Shown one piece after another: positions 25,918 to 39,600 of a stretch of DNA of 64,000 nucleotides. The notes beneath the pieces were generated by a model that worked only from the letters and a program-made list of their open reading frames with translations, was not told the DNA's origin and ran no database searches. The stretch is taken from NCBI RefSeq assembly GCF_008831285.2, contig NC_045141.1, positions 3,102,001-3,166,000 on the forward strand, given 5' to 3'. Made by a program: the position numbers and the translations under genes. Position 1 is the stretch's first letter, and each line of letters opens with the position of its first letter. The DNA comes from Nymphaea colorata (lineage: Eukaryota > Streptophyta > Magnoliopsida > Nymphaeales > Nymphaeaceae).

Positions 25918-28900
25918 GTCTATATTTTTAAACTTTTTATCAAGGTTGCCTTAGGGGGCAGAGAGAGAAGACGGAAAAAAATAAGAGAAAGATAGGAGAA
26001 GGAAAAAAAATGAAAAAAAAAAAGAGAAAAGAAGAACATGTGCGGTCAACAGCACCCGATTCGGTTTGACCGAGTCGGGTGCCATGTCGGGCCACACCTA
26101 CACCTCCATCGGTGCAGGTGCACTACCATAGTTGGCGCATCTGTGTGACTTAGGTTTTAATCCCTGCTCAGCTTTATACAACCAATAAGTGGGTTGGGTT
26201 AGCTTGAGCTAAATGAAATCATAACTTTACTGAGTTACTCTGATTCAACTAAAGCAGATAGGGCTGTTCATGAGCAAGTTCAAGCCGAGTTGAGCCAGCT
26301 CGAAATCGGCTCGTTTGTCTTGAAAGGAACTCAAACTCGGCTCGAGCTCGAATCGAGTTCGATTTCATTAGCTCGAGCTCAACTCGGCTTGAGTTCTTAA
26401 AACTCGAACTCGGCTCGATTCAGCTCAAGCCAAGCATTTCATTAAAAAGATTATTTTTTAAAGGAAGAGGCAGCATATAGACTTGAACGTGCAACCTACC
26501 ACAAAACAGTCACGTGTATACCCATTTGAGCAATCTTTTTTTTTTGATAATTTTATTGATGTATTTTATATATTTTCTTTCTCGAGCTTAACTGAGTTCA
26601 ACCAAGCCGAGCCCACTTAACCCAAGCTCAAATCGTTTAGGTTGTCGAGTTCATGTCTTAACTCGAACTCGACTCGTTTAATAAATGAGTTGAGTTCGAG
26701 TTAAGTTCATCGAGCGAGTTCGAGTATAAATCGAGTTACCTCAACTCGTTGAACAGCCCTAAAAGCAGATGAGTTAGATCAGAACAAACGCCTAACAATG
26801 TTGTAACAAGCTGAGCATGATAAATATTTATGCTCCAGCTTGAGGGGGAGTGTTGGAAGATAAGTTTAGGTGTTTAGGTGGTTATTAGCAATTTCTAGAA
26901 GTTAATAATGTCCTTATTCTTTTATTATAGTTAGTCCAGGCCTTCTTTAATAATTTTTTTATTTTTGTTTTGGACTGTTTTTGTAATTTTGTTTTCTCTA
27001 CCGTAATCTCTTTTAACATGAGATTAGGGTTATTGTGAATAGAACTTTGTTTTATAACTCTCTCTCTCTTCCTCACGTTCTCTCCTCTTTTTTCCTCCCT
27101 AACTCTCCAAACGACAGTCTCTAGATCTAAATGTCGTCACACCATCAGTTGAGGGCAAATTCCTTGACGCTATGGTCAAAGAAGTAATGGAACATCACGA
27201 CAAATTGAAATGGAGCTGGAAGTAAACAAGTTGCACCATTATGGCAGATGGATGGACTGATACACAATCAATAACACTTGTGAATTTTCTTATTTATTGC
27301 CCTAAAGGTACAATGTGCTTGAAATCTCTTAATTTGATTAATCTTCCTAAGACAGCTGACATTTTGTTCAACATTTTTTTATAATATCGACAAGAGATCA
27401 GATCTGCAAGCAATGTATAGTTTATTACAAATAATGCTGCAAAATATAAAACTGTAGAAAATATGTTGTTTCAAAAGTATAGAACATTTTATTGGAGCCC
27501 ATGTGCCACTCATTGTGTCAATCTAATGCTTCAAGATCCTGGCGAAATGTATGATGTGAGATCAGCAGTTGACTCATGCCAAAAAATTACAAAATTTATC
27601 TATAATCATGCACATGCATTCAGTTTCATAAAAAAATTTACAACGGAGTTGAATTAATATGACCTGCACAAACTAGATTTGTCACAAATGTGTTGATTGT
27701 GCAAGAAAGTACACACCTTAATCCTATGAGATTGAACAAGTTTGATGTGCTAGAACCATGGGTTGAGGAAGAACCAACTAAAATATTTGAAGATGATGAT
27801 CTTCAATGCTTCAACATTGAAGTTGAAAGAACAGAAATTGTTGATGAAGGATAGTCTAATGGTGGCAGGGATGTTGGAACTTCTTTCAACCTGTAGTTAT
27901 CTTCTATTATATGTTGATGATATGATAATTATTGGCAGTGATGAAGGAGCAATTAAATAGTTAAAGGCTTTCTAAAGAATGAATTTGAATAGGCTATTTA
28001 ACTTACTTTCTTGGCATTGAAGTTGCTTACAGCCAAAAGACATACTATCACAAATCAAATTTGTTAGTGACATTATAAGCAGGTCAAGCATCGTTGATGA
28101 CAAGATGGTTGGTACTCCTAAGGCACTCAGAGCCCAAAAAGAAACTAAAAGAGATGAAAGAGAAACTATAGAAAATCCTACGTATGTCACATGACCAATT
28201 GATTAGAGCCTTAACACAATTGCCTATCACTAGACTAGACATTTCACTTGCAATGCATGTTGTAAGCGAGTTCCAACAAGTCCTACCTCTACACACATGC
28301 AAGCAATGATGAGGATTGGCTGGTACATCAAAAGCACAATTACTAAATGGCTATTTCTATCATTGTCTTCCTACTTAAATACGATTGTTTATACTGATGG
28401 TGATTGAGGTTGGGAACATAATAATAGGTATTCCACCACTGGTTTTTGTGTTTTCTTAGGTGATTCTCTAATATGTTGGAGATGGAATAAACATAGCAAG
28501 GTTTCCTTATCCTCAATATAAGTTGAATTTCATGTTTTGGCCAGCACTTGCATGGAACTTGTATGGTTTGAATAGCCTTCTAAAAGACATGGGTATTCTT
28601 ATCAAAGATGTTGCATAACTCTATTGTGATAACATGAGCGTAATCTACACAGTCAACAACCAAACTTTTCATAAAAGAACCAAACATATTGAAATGAATC
28701 CTCATTTTGTTTGAGAAGAATATCTGCGAAATACAATTAAGTCATCCACCATTCTTTCATAATATCAACTTGGAGAATTTATCACCAAGGCTCTTGTATC
28801 CAGCTCATTTTAGTTTCTCTCAGGCCAATTTTCAAATGTCGCACCATAAGTTTGATGGGGGTCTTGACATTTAGGTAATTACTTGTGTATATGAATGTGT

Positions 28901-29934
28901 GTGTGTATATGTCCGTATATAAGAGGAGTGCTTGCTCACATCAATGTTATCCATGTGTATCGTACGATACGTATCGTATATGTTTAGAAAACCTATACGG
29001 TACGCTTACGATACACGATACGCTCGTGTATCGTAAGCGTACGATACGGGTTAAAACACAAAATTCTTTATTTTTTTAAGTTTAAACACTCCTTTCTCTC
29101 TTCTTGTATTTAAAACTCCAAAAGACGTAGGAGGGAGAGATTTTGGCCATTTTCATAAAAAATAACCGAGGATTCATCAATTTGGGAGATATTATCGTTG
29201 AACCATGAAATATGATAACTATATGTTTTGAACTTATAAAATTGTGATGTAATGTAAGTCCTAAAACTCCAAGTTCTAAGACTCTAAGTCCTAAGATTCT
29301 ATAAAATTTTAAAGTTTAAAATTGTGATGGATGCATGTTATGTTATTTTGAATATATGATTTCTTATTCTTGAATGTGTTGTTGATACACATGAATGTTC
29401 ATTATGTATGATGATCTTTTTTATATTTGAATACATTTTTCTTGACTTCTGATTTTTTGTTTATTTTTTCAAATTTTTCATGATTTTTCTCTATTTTTTC
29501 CGATTTTTAAATATTTTTAAATTAAAAAATTAATTTACAATACGCTAAGCTATGTTTGCGATATGTTAAGATACGGCATATAGGTCGGCCCGACCGATAC
29601 ACGTTACACTACATCTTTTACAACATTGGCTCACGTACACCCCAGTGGAGCATTGCTCGACTTCTATGCACTGTCCAATAGGACAGCCCACATTTATTTC
29701 TAATTAGAAAAGGGGAGGCGGCAGCCTCCCTCTTCCTCAAAGGGGAGCCTTGATGCTTCCCATCTCTTTTTTGTTAGAAATCAAACTTGGCCATCCGATT
29801 CAGCAACCTTTTTGGAATCCTCGTCCATCTGGATGTCTCACACATGCAGCCCGATGCATTGCATGGGGCTGCTTGTGTGAGAAATAAGGATGGACGGAGG
29901 ATTTCAGCTTCTCTCTCTCCCCCTCCCTCACATT

Positions 29935-29970
<36 letters not shown>

Positions 29971-30554
29971 GCTTCCACCTTTTCTCTCCCTTATGTTTAT
30001 GTCCTCTATACAAATAAGTTGTAACCCATATTGTACATGGCCTTAGTGCCTTCTTGGTATGAAGTTCTTCATCAATTAATTCTGTTTTCCTCAAGTGTAA
30101 GAATACTTGCTTTTGATTAGATGTCTAGAATCCCTATTTTGTGTTTCTTAAGGCAATGTGCCTGTCAATTTTGTGATTGCTTGGGGTCTGATTTACATAC
30201 ACGTCTTAGTCTACTCATGTGAGTTAAGAATTTCAGAAATCCCTATTTTGCCCTTCTTAAGGCAATGTACATGTCTCTTCTGTGATTGTTTGGGGCCTCG
30301 TTTACAATTTTACACACGTCTTAGTTTACTCATCTAAGTCTTAAACCAAGATAAAGTATTGCACCACAATTTGCCATATTTCACTACGTGAACTTGATGT
30401 TGGCAATATATAGAGCACGTTATCATGAGTTACCTGCTCTCGCCTGTCTACATATCCCTGCAAGCAATCTCCAACATAATCGATGAATTTCTGCAACATT
30501 GCAAGAGATGCAACTAAGTCAAACATCTACCACACTACAAAAGGTTCATAAATA

Positions 30555-30602
<48 letters not shown>

Positions 30603-33600
30603 TCCATTAGGATATGTTGACCCCCCATGCTACAAGTTGTGCTAGTTGTGTAAATGCCTTCTGCCAATGTTTTCAAATTCAACCCTAAAAGTATGCTTTA
30701 ATGTAGTGGTACCAAGCACGAAAATGGTACCTTGTTGGCAAAATATGCAGGATGAGATTCCCACTTACAATGAATCAATGCATGAAAATCAGCCTTTGAA
30801 AAAAAACCATAATTTCTTAAGCATGACTACTTACATAATTTCTAAAATATTGATTTTAATCTTATAAAATACATTTGACAAGCAATCCAAGTGTCGGTTG
30901 TTCGCAAGCATTCGGCTAGGATGCTTGACATGATGGAATTTCGAAATGAGTAAGAAAATGCATAGAGAAGCCTCACATAAAAAAATTTAAAAAAATTCTG
31001 AACACATATATACAAGTGAAAAATGAAAGAATCAAACATAGCTGAAGAGATAGACAGACCACATTTTCATGGGAGAAGAAGCTTGGCTTCTTTCTGCTTC
31101 AGTGCCACCCCACCCAAAACAAAACCTCCCCCTCTTTTCTTCTCATTCGATGGCCAAACCCCAAATTGGAAAAATAAATAACTGAAAACAATATATGAAA
31201 TACATGTACCATAGCATTCGACGACAAATAATCAGCTTCAGCTTCCTGTATAGGTATAAAAAAAGGAACTGTGTGTTCGCTGACCATCATCTTCTCAAGA
31301 AATGATCTACTTTCAAGCACACAATAATAAAATTCACATGTTTCACCTGCAATGGCACTATAACATAAATGATGACAGTTTCACATAAGATACAGGATCT
31401 CATAAGTTTCAAAATAACAAAAATTTTAGTCAAACACCACATGGTAGGTCAATAAGTTCTCAAGAATCATATGCCAGCCACTTGAGAGAACTTGAATAAC
31501 ATGTAACCAATTGAAAGAAGTTTGTAGCTAGCATGTGTTTTGTGATAGCATTAATTTTTAATATTATTTTCATGCAATTTTGATGTGATTGAATGCTTAA
31601 ATCTCCATGTTTATGTTTGTGTAGGGCTCAAGAAGTCACGGTTCGAATTTGATGGAAATTGGAGCAAAAATGAAGAAATTATGTAATAAAACAATGAAAT
31701 TTGGCTCCGAAGGGTAAAATTTTCTTTTCCTATCCTAAAAACCCATATTTTTGGTTGAAGTTGTAAGATTTTGGGTATCAAAGTATAACCCACGATCAGT
31801 TTCAACAAAGGAAAGGTTAAGAGAGAGAGAACAAGTAAAGAGAAATGAGGAAGGGAGATGAGTCTTTACATTCCGACACAGCCCATTTATATAATGATCC
31901 TTCTACACAGTTTACAAGAATCTAGAATGAAGCAATCACAATAATCTAGAGTATAAAGTGAAGCTAACACAATAATCTAGAGTCTAGAATAAGACAATTA
32001 CAAAAAATTACAATCATGACCCTGCCTAGATAAATGTGATCAGACATAGTTAGACGTGTTGGATCTGGATCAGATTAGATCCAACATCTTATCAGAAGTT
32101 AGGCCTTTGAATCCTATTTCACATTTGTTTAAACTTTGATTTTGCGTTTTGTCTTAATATAGGTTTATGTGGAAACTAAATGAATCAAGTAGAAAAGAAA
32201 TGAAAGAAGGTGTTTTTATAAAAAAACGAGTTGAGGACAGGTGTTTTGAAAAAGGGGAACAAAATATTGATTTTCTGTAAGGGATGCAGCTGCTTCCTCT
32301 TTGGTCTTCTTTGGTGATGCTTTGGAGGAAGGAGAGGCAGCCAAAGGTGATGCCCCATGGAGGACCTCCACATCCTCCGTGATCCAACCCCTTTCACAGC
32401 CTCATCCCTCTAAAACCCTTCGGTCAAGCTCAGCGGATAGAGGAGTGAAGTTAATGGAGGATTCTAGGAGGCAGCTGCAACTTTGCATCCAGGATTCAAA
32501 GGGGCTAGCACCATTTTAGGTAGGCATTTATCATTTTTTTTTTGCATTGCGCATTAGATTCTAGGCAATTTTTTTTTATTTTTCTACTGTCTACAATAGA
32601 TTTCCGACTTGTTTATCCATTTAATATCTGTTTTTATGTGCCTTGCTGCTAAAAACCGTGTGTTCTTTTGCAACATAGTGCATTCGCCTTATGCTTTGGG
32701 TATTAATGTTGTGCATTTTCACCTAGAATGGTTGTATAACATAGTGTAGTTCATAGGTTTGTTATTTTCTATCGTGTAGTACTAGTAGGTCATTTGTTTT
32801 ACCACAATATAGACTCTGTCTATTACCTACAGTGCTGCAGTTTTCTGTTGTAGCAGTGTTGAATCATGTACCCATGTTGTGTTTAGTGTGTTTTTCTGTT
32901 AGGGACCGGGTCCTGGGTCGCAGGTCAGGCCCATTAGACTGACCCAGGAACAAGTATAAATAAGGATTGGGCAGCTGTAATTAGGGTATCGCAGAAATTA
33001 GTGGGTGTTCCTCTGGGAGGAAAAACCCTAATCTGGTGATTAGGGCTGAGTGTGTGAGTGGAGTTGGGGTTTCTCTTGTAAGGGCTCATCAAGGTTGGCA
33101 GTGGCAAATAATGGTATCAGAGCCAGAGAAGGAGGAGCAGCTGACCTGGCGCGACACTTTGAAGGCATGAACGCCCTCCAAAAAGGGAAGAAAGAATCGA
33201 TGGAGGCAGTGGACCAACGTCTGCAGGCGGTGTAGCAACATTGCTGGGAAATGGACGGAAGGATTCCAGTTGTTCTCAGTGAGCAGAAATCCCTCACGGT
33301 GATGATGCGAGAGCTTCTACAGCGAGGTAAGAACTCAAACTCACCGAATACAGAGAGGGCTGATACAGAGAGCTATCAACCGGCGGAGGGAGAGCATCGA
33401 CTGCCTCCACTGGGAAAGGCAGAGACAACGCTGTCCTCGATAGGCAAAGGTATTGGGAGATTGACTGGCCGGGAGGCCGTGAAGATGCCCAACGGCATGA
33501 ATAAGATGTGGGAGGCTATGGTAGCAGAATATAGGCAGATGCATTTGATGCTTGAAGAGCTTCTTGGCAAGGAACTGATCGAGGTTGTTCTGTCAAGAAG

Positions 33601-36600
33601 GGAAGTTCACGCACAAGCAACAATTGATTCAGAAACTTCAAATGGTGAACGGGAAGAAGAAGACGTTCAAGGCGATGGGTCAAAACTTGTGCTGGTGGGG
33701 AATTCTAGAAGAAACCGTCAAGCAGTTAGGGAGGATGAAGACATTGCTCTCCCACTCCAAGTCCTACCACAGAGGATGATTGGTCGTGTCGTCGAGCACC
33801 AAGGCAAAGACAACGAAGCTAAAGGTACTCTTATAGTTAAATGAATGAGCCAACGAGAAGATAGCATAACCCATAGGACTGCACACATCGAGTTTGGCAC
33901 TAGGTTCACTAGTGAGGGAAAGAAGTAGAAAGAGAATGAGTTAGAGACGGAGATGCCCTCGCATATTTCAGTTAGGAGTCGAAGTTCAATTAGGCAGCAA
34001 GAGAAGCCCCCGTTGGAATCAAAACGTGGCAGTAACAACAGAGGATGTGGAAGGGTCGGCCATTGAGTTCGATGACCAAAAGGTGTCACTCCTGCCGAAA
34101 GAAGTACACGGGCAGGACATAGATGAAGACAACCACAACAAAAAAGGAAAAAGCTACCTACCATTACAGTGCGTGTATGGAAGAGATGCTTTGGGCGACT
34201 GTGGAATTTGGCCACCGATTAAAATTCTGAGGTATGCTTCTTTCTTTTCCTTCACAATTCATTAGACTTCTATGCAACCCAGGCAGCCATCTCAACCAGA
34301 TTAGGCCTTCTGGGATGGAAGATGGAAGAGCCAAAGAAGGGTTCCATCGTGTGCAAGACCATTGGTGATGATGAACGAGGTAGAAGTAGCCTTCGCGTAT
34401 GAAAGAGAATGACTCTAGAAATCGAAATGGAGGAAGCAGCCGGTGAGAAACGGGAAGGAGAGACGAAGTTGACTGTAATTTGGACGTTGGGTGTTTGGCT
34501 TGCCATAGAACTGGCAGGGTCACTTGTCACTGTGACTGCCCTAAAACCTACCCTGGCCTCTTTATCTAAATTCTTCCATAGTGAAGGTTATAAGGTCGAC
34601 CTCGCCATGGCGTCCTTGAGGTACCTCGAAGGGGGGTGGAAGCTACAGATGGCTAAGGGAGGAGCAATCCAAACCATTAAACTCATATTGGGACCATCGA
34701 TGTTGTCATTCTATCCAACACCATATATGTTGGTGGAAGCTGCACTTGGCGCAGGAGAAATCTTGGTAGAAAGTGGTAATGATGAGCATTACCTCACCAG
34801 GTGGCTAGAGAAGTTCAGTGCTGCACATGTTCTTACTGCAGGTAAGGACACTTGTCACAATCAGTCGGTAAAACTGGATGACTCATGGGATATATGTTCT
34901 GCCCTATTTTGTCAACCCACATATGTAGCAATTCATGATTGTTACATGAAGGAAATAGTAAAAGGGAGGCCATTTTTTATCATAGCTTTGATGAGGTTAG
35001 GTGGACATTTCTTCAATTGCTAGAATTTTCTACAAAGAAGCTATCTGAGCACTTCAAGAAGGAAGGACTCATGCCCTTGCTTGATTTTCACGCGGAAAGG
35101 TTACTAGATGCCAGATTAAAGGAAATGGAGCCTACTCTTTGCTTGAAAACATCTAATGAGGCAGCTGCCTTGTAAATTATAGGAATAATGAAGTAGCATG
35201 CAGGGAATTTTGTGTTTCAACTTTCACTTCTCTTACAACAGACAAGAAGGTGTATGATGGATGGAGGAATTCTTTATGCCGACTGCCACCACGTCGAGCT
35301 ACTCCCAGCAATATTGGAGGCCATTATTGAAGGGGTCACAAGGAGAACGGGTCTTCGGTCACTTACACCAAGGCTGGGCAAGTTTGGATACGAAAGTTCC
35401 AAGCCTCTAGTGGTCACTAATGACTTCAACTTGAAACTCAAAAGAAAAGAGGGAACATCCAAGGGCTGCACAAAAGTTAGAAGAGAGGCCATAAGACAAA
35501 CCAAAGGGAGTTTGACACAGTGATTGCCTTCCATGCTCACATCTTGAGGGCAAGGCGTGTTTCAAATGGGGGAGTATTATTAGGGATCAGGTCCTGGGTT
35601 GCAGGTCAAGCCCATTAGACTGACCCAGGAACAAGTATAAATAAGGGTTGGGCAGCTGTAATTAGGGCATCGCAGAAATTAGTGGGTGTTCCTCTAGGAG
35701 GAGAAACCCTAATCTGGTGATTAGGGCTGAGTGTGTGAGTGGAGTTGGGGTTTCCTCTTGTAAGGGCTCATCAAGGTTGGTGGTGGCAAACAGTTGCTTA
35801 TACATTTTTAAGTAAAAAGCTAATTAGAATTAAGAATAGTGAGAAGGAGTAATCGGCAGCTGCTTACAAGTTGTCCCATGTGGCTGCTGTTTGTGTCCAG
35901 CAGCATTTGAGATCTATTTTCTTTTAGTTTCACTTATTTTCAGCATCAATTAATTAAGTTTTAATGTGCACTAATATAGATTAAGCAAGTTTTAGTTGTA
36001 TCTTGTTAATTAAGTAGTAAATGGGCAGCTAGATTTAGGGATTTCTCTGTTTTCAGCTGAAGCAGTCAAAAACAGAAAGTTGGGGCTCGTTCTAGCACCA
36101 AAAGTAAGTACAAGTCTATGGCAGTAGTTATAGCAAAGGTCACATGAATGAGAAATGTATTGGGTGAATCAGACAAATAGATTAGTTGATCTATACTCCT
36201 GTGATAATCAAAGTGCTATCAACGTAGCATTCAACTCTCCAGAGCAGAACGAAACATATTGAAATTGATCAACGTTTTATCAGATAGTACTTGGAGGATA
36301 AAAAGACTGACTTGTGACATATCATAACAGACAGTAAGGTTGTGATATGTTTACCAAAGGATTGACCAGCGACCAATTTTGATTTCTCAAGAATAAGTTG
36401 TGCATGGTGAAGGACCATGTACAACTTGGGAGAAGGTGTCAGAGAGGATGTATTAACATGTTTGGATCTGGATCAGACCCAAACACATTATATGTTGGGT
36501 GCACCTTCTATTTTGTGTTGTAACCAGGGATGTTATTGTCCAAATGTGTAAACTCATGACATTGTAGATTACCATTGAAAGGCTGAAGCATGGAGCACCC

Positions 36601-39600
36601 AACTTTCCCTATCTGTCTCTCTCTAATTTTCTCGAAGATAGGGATGCAGTGAACTGAAGACTGATACCTCTTGATCTTACAAAAACAACATATTCTGCCT
36701 GATGCAAACAATATAATCTGATTTCATTGTATCATTTACTTAAATGATTTATTTGCCATACCAATACATCACCAACCACAATTTGTAAACTTGCTTGACA
36801 AAAATATCTCTAATCAAACGAATGGTGCTAATATTGTACTAAAATCCTAAACGTTTACCAGTACTTGGAATGCATTCATGTCCATCAACAGAAGAGCGAA
36901 GGGTAACTGAACAACATATTTAGGAAATTAAATGAACTTACTAAAAATGAGAACATGTTGCACATCCTCATAGATTACCAGCAAAAGATGTTCGATACTG
37001 TATGCCAATTCTTGCCCCTTCCAAGCAGCAAATAACCTGATAACATAGATACAACTTACTAACAAATAACAAGCTATAAGTTGTCATTCCTTGAAGCCGT
37101 TGATAAATAAATGTTAAGAAATATGTACCTTGTTACCAACTTTATAAGTTGTCTTTCCTTGAAGTCGTTGATTCAAAATACTGGTATGTCCAGGCATATT
37201 TTTCCTATCAGCTTCCATGTGAACCTGATTATATACATAAAATTCAAATTTTACAATAGGTACACTTATGCAAGAGAAGTGTAAACTAGTAAAAGAATCT
37301 CTGACCAATAGCATCCCAACATGTAACTAGGAATCCAGAAGAAGAAAGCAACGTCATGCATCATCTCTTAGTATAAAAGTAGTTTGATGCTTCACTAATA
37401 CTAGAAAACAGCCCCAATAAGGACAAGCTCTAGAAGGTAAAAGGTCATCAACAAAAATTCTAATGTCAAATCAAATAAATTTTTTTATAAACTAGACTTG
37501 CTTTTTCACAATTTTACAAACTTGTCACCTTTTGACTTTTTTAAAGGCATAATCCTCATACAAAATTTCAGACTAATCGATATATATTGTAAATAAGGAA
37601 AACATAAGCATAATTAATGTATATACAACTCTTAGACTTATATTTTTTATTAATTTGAGAATATATTTATTGTTAGAATATCTTGTATAGGGAACCGGGT
37701 CTGGATATGGACCCGGTCCCATGTGCATGGGTACCGAGGGTGGCTCGGTACCCTAGGCGGGCCTCCCTCTCATATTATCTCACTTATTGTGTAATTGTTG
37801 ATTAAGTGAAAATAACATTGAGTGTCCTACGGAAGGCTGAGTATCTCACCTTGGAGCGTAGGCTCCCACCTTCCCAACCTGGGTGTCCTAGGGAAGGCTG
37901 AGTATCTCACCTTGGAATTCACACATCCATGGATGAGTGCTCTACCGCTGTAGCGGGTAGATGGATCCATACTGTTCTGGGCCACCACGGCAGTTGTCTC
38001 TCGGCTGTAGGCCGCCCGCGGTGTGCACGTGCCTGTGTTTGCACCCACAGGAACTGTAAATTCACTGATAGTAATGAAACTGAAATGTATGTGATTGAAA
38101 TGTACAGGATTGATGTGCATGTGACTGTTGTGCTTATGAATGCAAGTGACATGTTTGAGTATGCCTTGCATGTGATTGAAATTATGTTATTGTAGCCATT
38201 GAGTGGCCTCTGCATGTCGTGTCCTGACACGACATAATGATAGATTGTTCTGATGTTTGCTTGTATAATTGAGCCCTACCTAAGAGGGTTTGGATTTTTC
38301 CTGGCATGTTGCCATACTACGAAGGCTAAGCCTTCAGTTGTTTCTTTTTTTCAGGTTTTGGCGGACCCGGGGCAGCAGGCTGAGCAGATGGCTACACTCA
38401 CGTCCTACTGAGGAGGTTTTGGGTTTTGTTTTTGTAGTGTCGGCGCGTCTGGTTTTGGTTTTACTGATGCCTTGTTTTTTATTAGGCATCGATGTTGTGA
38501 TTTTGGGGCATTTTTGTCAAATGTACAGTTGAACTGAAATGCTATATAATGGAAAGCTTGCCCCATTGTTTTGAATTGCTTGGCTCATTTCTTTTTGAAC
38601 TGTTGTGTAGTCACACCTCGATGTTGGATGTTAGGAAAAAAAAAATGTTTGAGTGTCAAAAGGTCGAGGTGTGACATACCTAATATTAAATTCCAAAATA
38701 CATAAAACTTTAAATACCAAAGCAACACATTTTCTCAACATTAACTATATGTAGCCCTCGTGTGGAGGCAATTGGAGGTATGGATGCACTCGCGAAGTAA
38801 ACCAACCTCATGAGCTAGCCGGTCATTTTGTAAATGTACTTTCATAATGATAAGTAAGAAAGAATAAGAGATGAGAGGCCAGTGGGTTGTGGCTATGTAT
38901 TTGGGATATGTCCCGCCGTCGCCAGTGGTCTCGCCTGCTCAGAGCGCAGGCGGTGCAAGGCCCCAGGGTACCGTTGTGTGATGTGCTTGGAGCGTTGGGC
39001 TCCCTCTTTTGCAAACTGAGTGTCCTAGGGAAGGCTGAGCAACTCTCCTTGGAATTCACACATCTATGAATGATTACTCTTCTGCTGCGGCGTGAATGGA
39101 TCCATATCGTTTCGGGCCACCACGGGGGTTGTCTCCCAACTGCAGGTCGCCCGTGGTGTGCGCGTGCCTGTGTTTGCACCCACAGGAACTATCAAATGAA
39201 AAGAATGCGAATGAAGTGTATGTAAATGAAATGATTGTAAATGATGTGTTTAGGCATGAATTGCATGTGACTATTGAATGTGTTATTATGGCCATTGAGT
39301 GGCCTTTGCACATCGTGGTATAAGTGAAGGACTTCCATGAAAAGTCATGAGACTACATGCCCCATCATGACATGATAGTGGTTTACTTTCGTAATTGTTA
39401 TATTCCAAATTTGAGCCCTTACCTTAGAGGGTTAGGGATTTAACTAGTGTGTTGTCATACTGCGAAGGATAAGCCTTCAGTTGTTCTTCTTTTTCAGGTT
39501 TTGGTGGACCCGAGGCAGCAGGTTGACCAGATGGCTTTAATCACATCCTACTAGGGAGGTTTTGGGTCTATTGTAGTCTCGGCGTGTCGTGTTTTGGTCT

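Larger units (their letters stand above)
9060..27116 (+). mobile_element. Copia LTR retrotransposon inserted in hAT element A, itself heavily nested
   Basis: LTRs at 9060-9226 and 26851-27116 share TGTTGGAAGATAA starts and ...GACA ends. A tRNA-Met primer site TGGTATCAGAGC follows the first, and a polypurine tract (tgagggggag) precedes the second. The flanks GGCTC and GTCTC form a 5-bp target duplication with one mismatch. Integrase is at 10085-10635; RT and RNase H are at 23504-25682. They are separated by a hAT element (10644-23495), and two MITEs lie between RNase H and the 3' LTR. No gag is recognisable. The 5' LTR lacks about 100 bp present in the 3' copy. Confidence 0.85.
32897..35792 (+). 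mobile_element. Non-autonomous LTR retrotransposon with unrecognised cargo
   Basis: LTRs of 214-215 bp (32897-33110 and 35578-35792) are nearly identical, starting TGTTAGGGACC / TATTAGGGATC. The tRNA-Met primer site TGGTATCAGAGCC begins at 33112, and a polypurine tract (aaatgggggagta) precedes the 3' LTR. The 2.4-kb interior has no protease, RT, integrase or RNase H motif. A 5-bp target duplication is not obvious (TTTTC and GTTGC). Confidence 0.8.

Noticed and set aside
28942-29628. CRISPR-like array from repeated cgtacgatacg
   Set aside because: The repeats are short palindromes without regular spacers, inside a transposon with a target duplication in plant DNA.
29774-30094. Paired open frames reading through a TA repeat (Tyr-Ile runs)
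   Set aside because: Microsatellite translation, no homology.
33040-35792. Host gene with several exons
   Set aside because: The frames lie strictly between two near-identical LTRs with primer site and polypurine tract, so they are element cargo; host origin of the cargo remains open.
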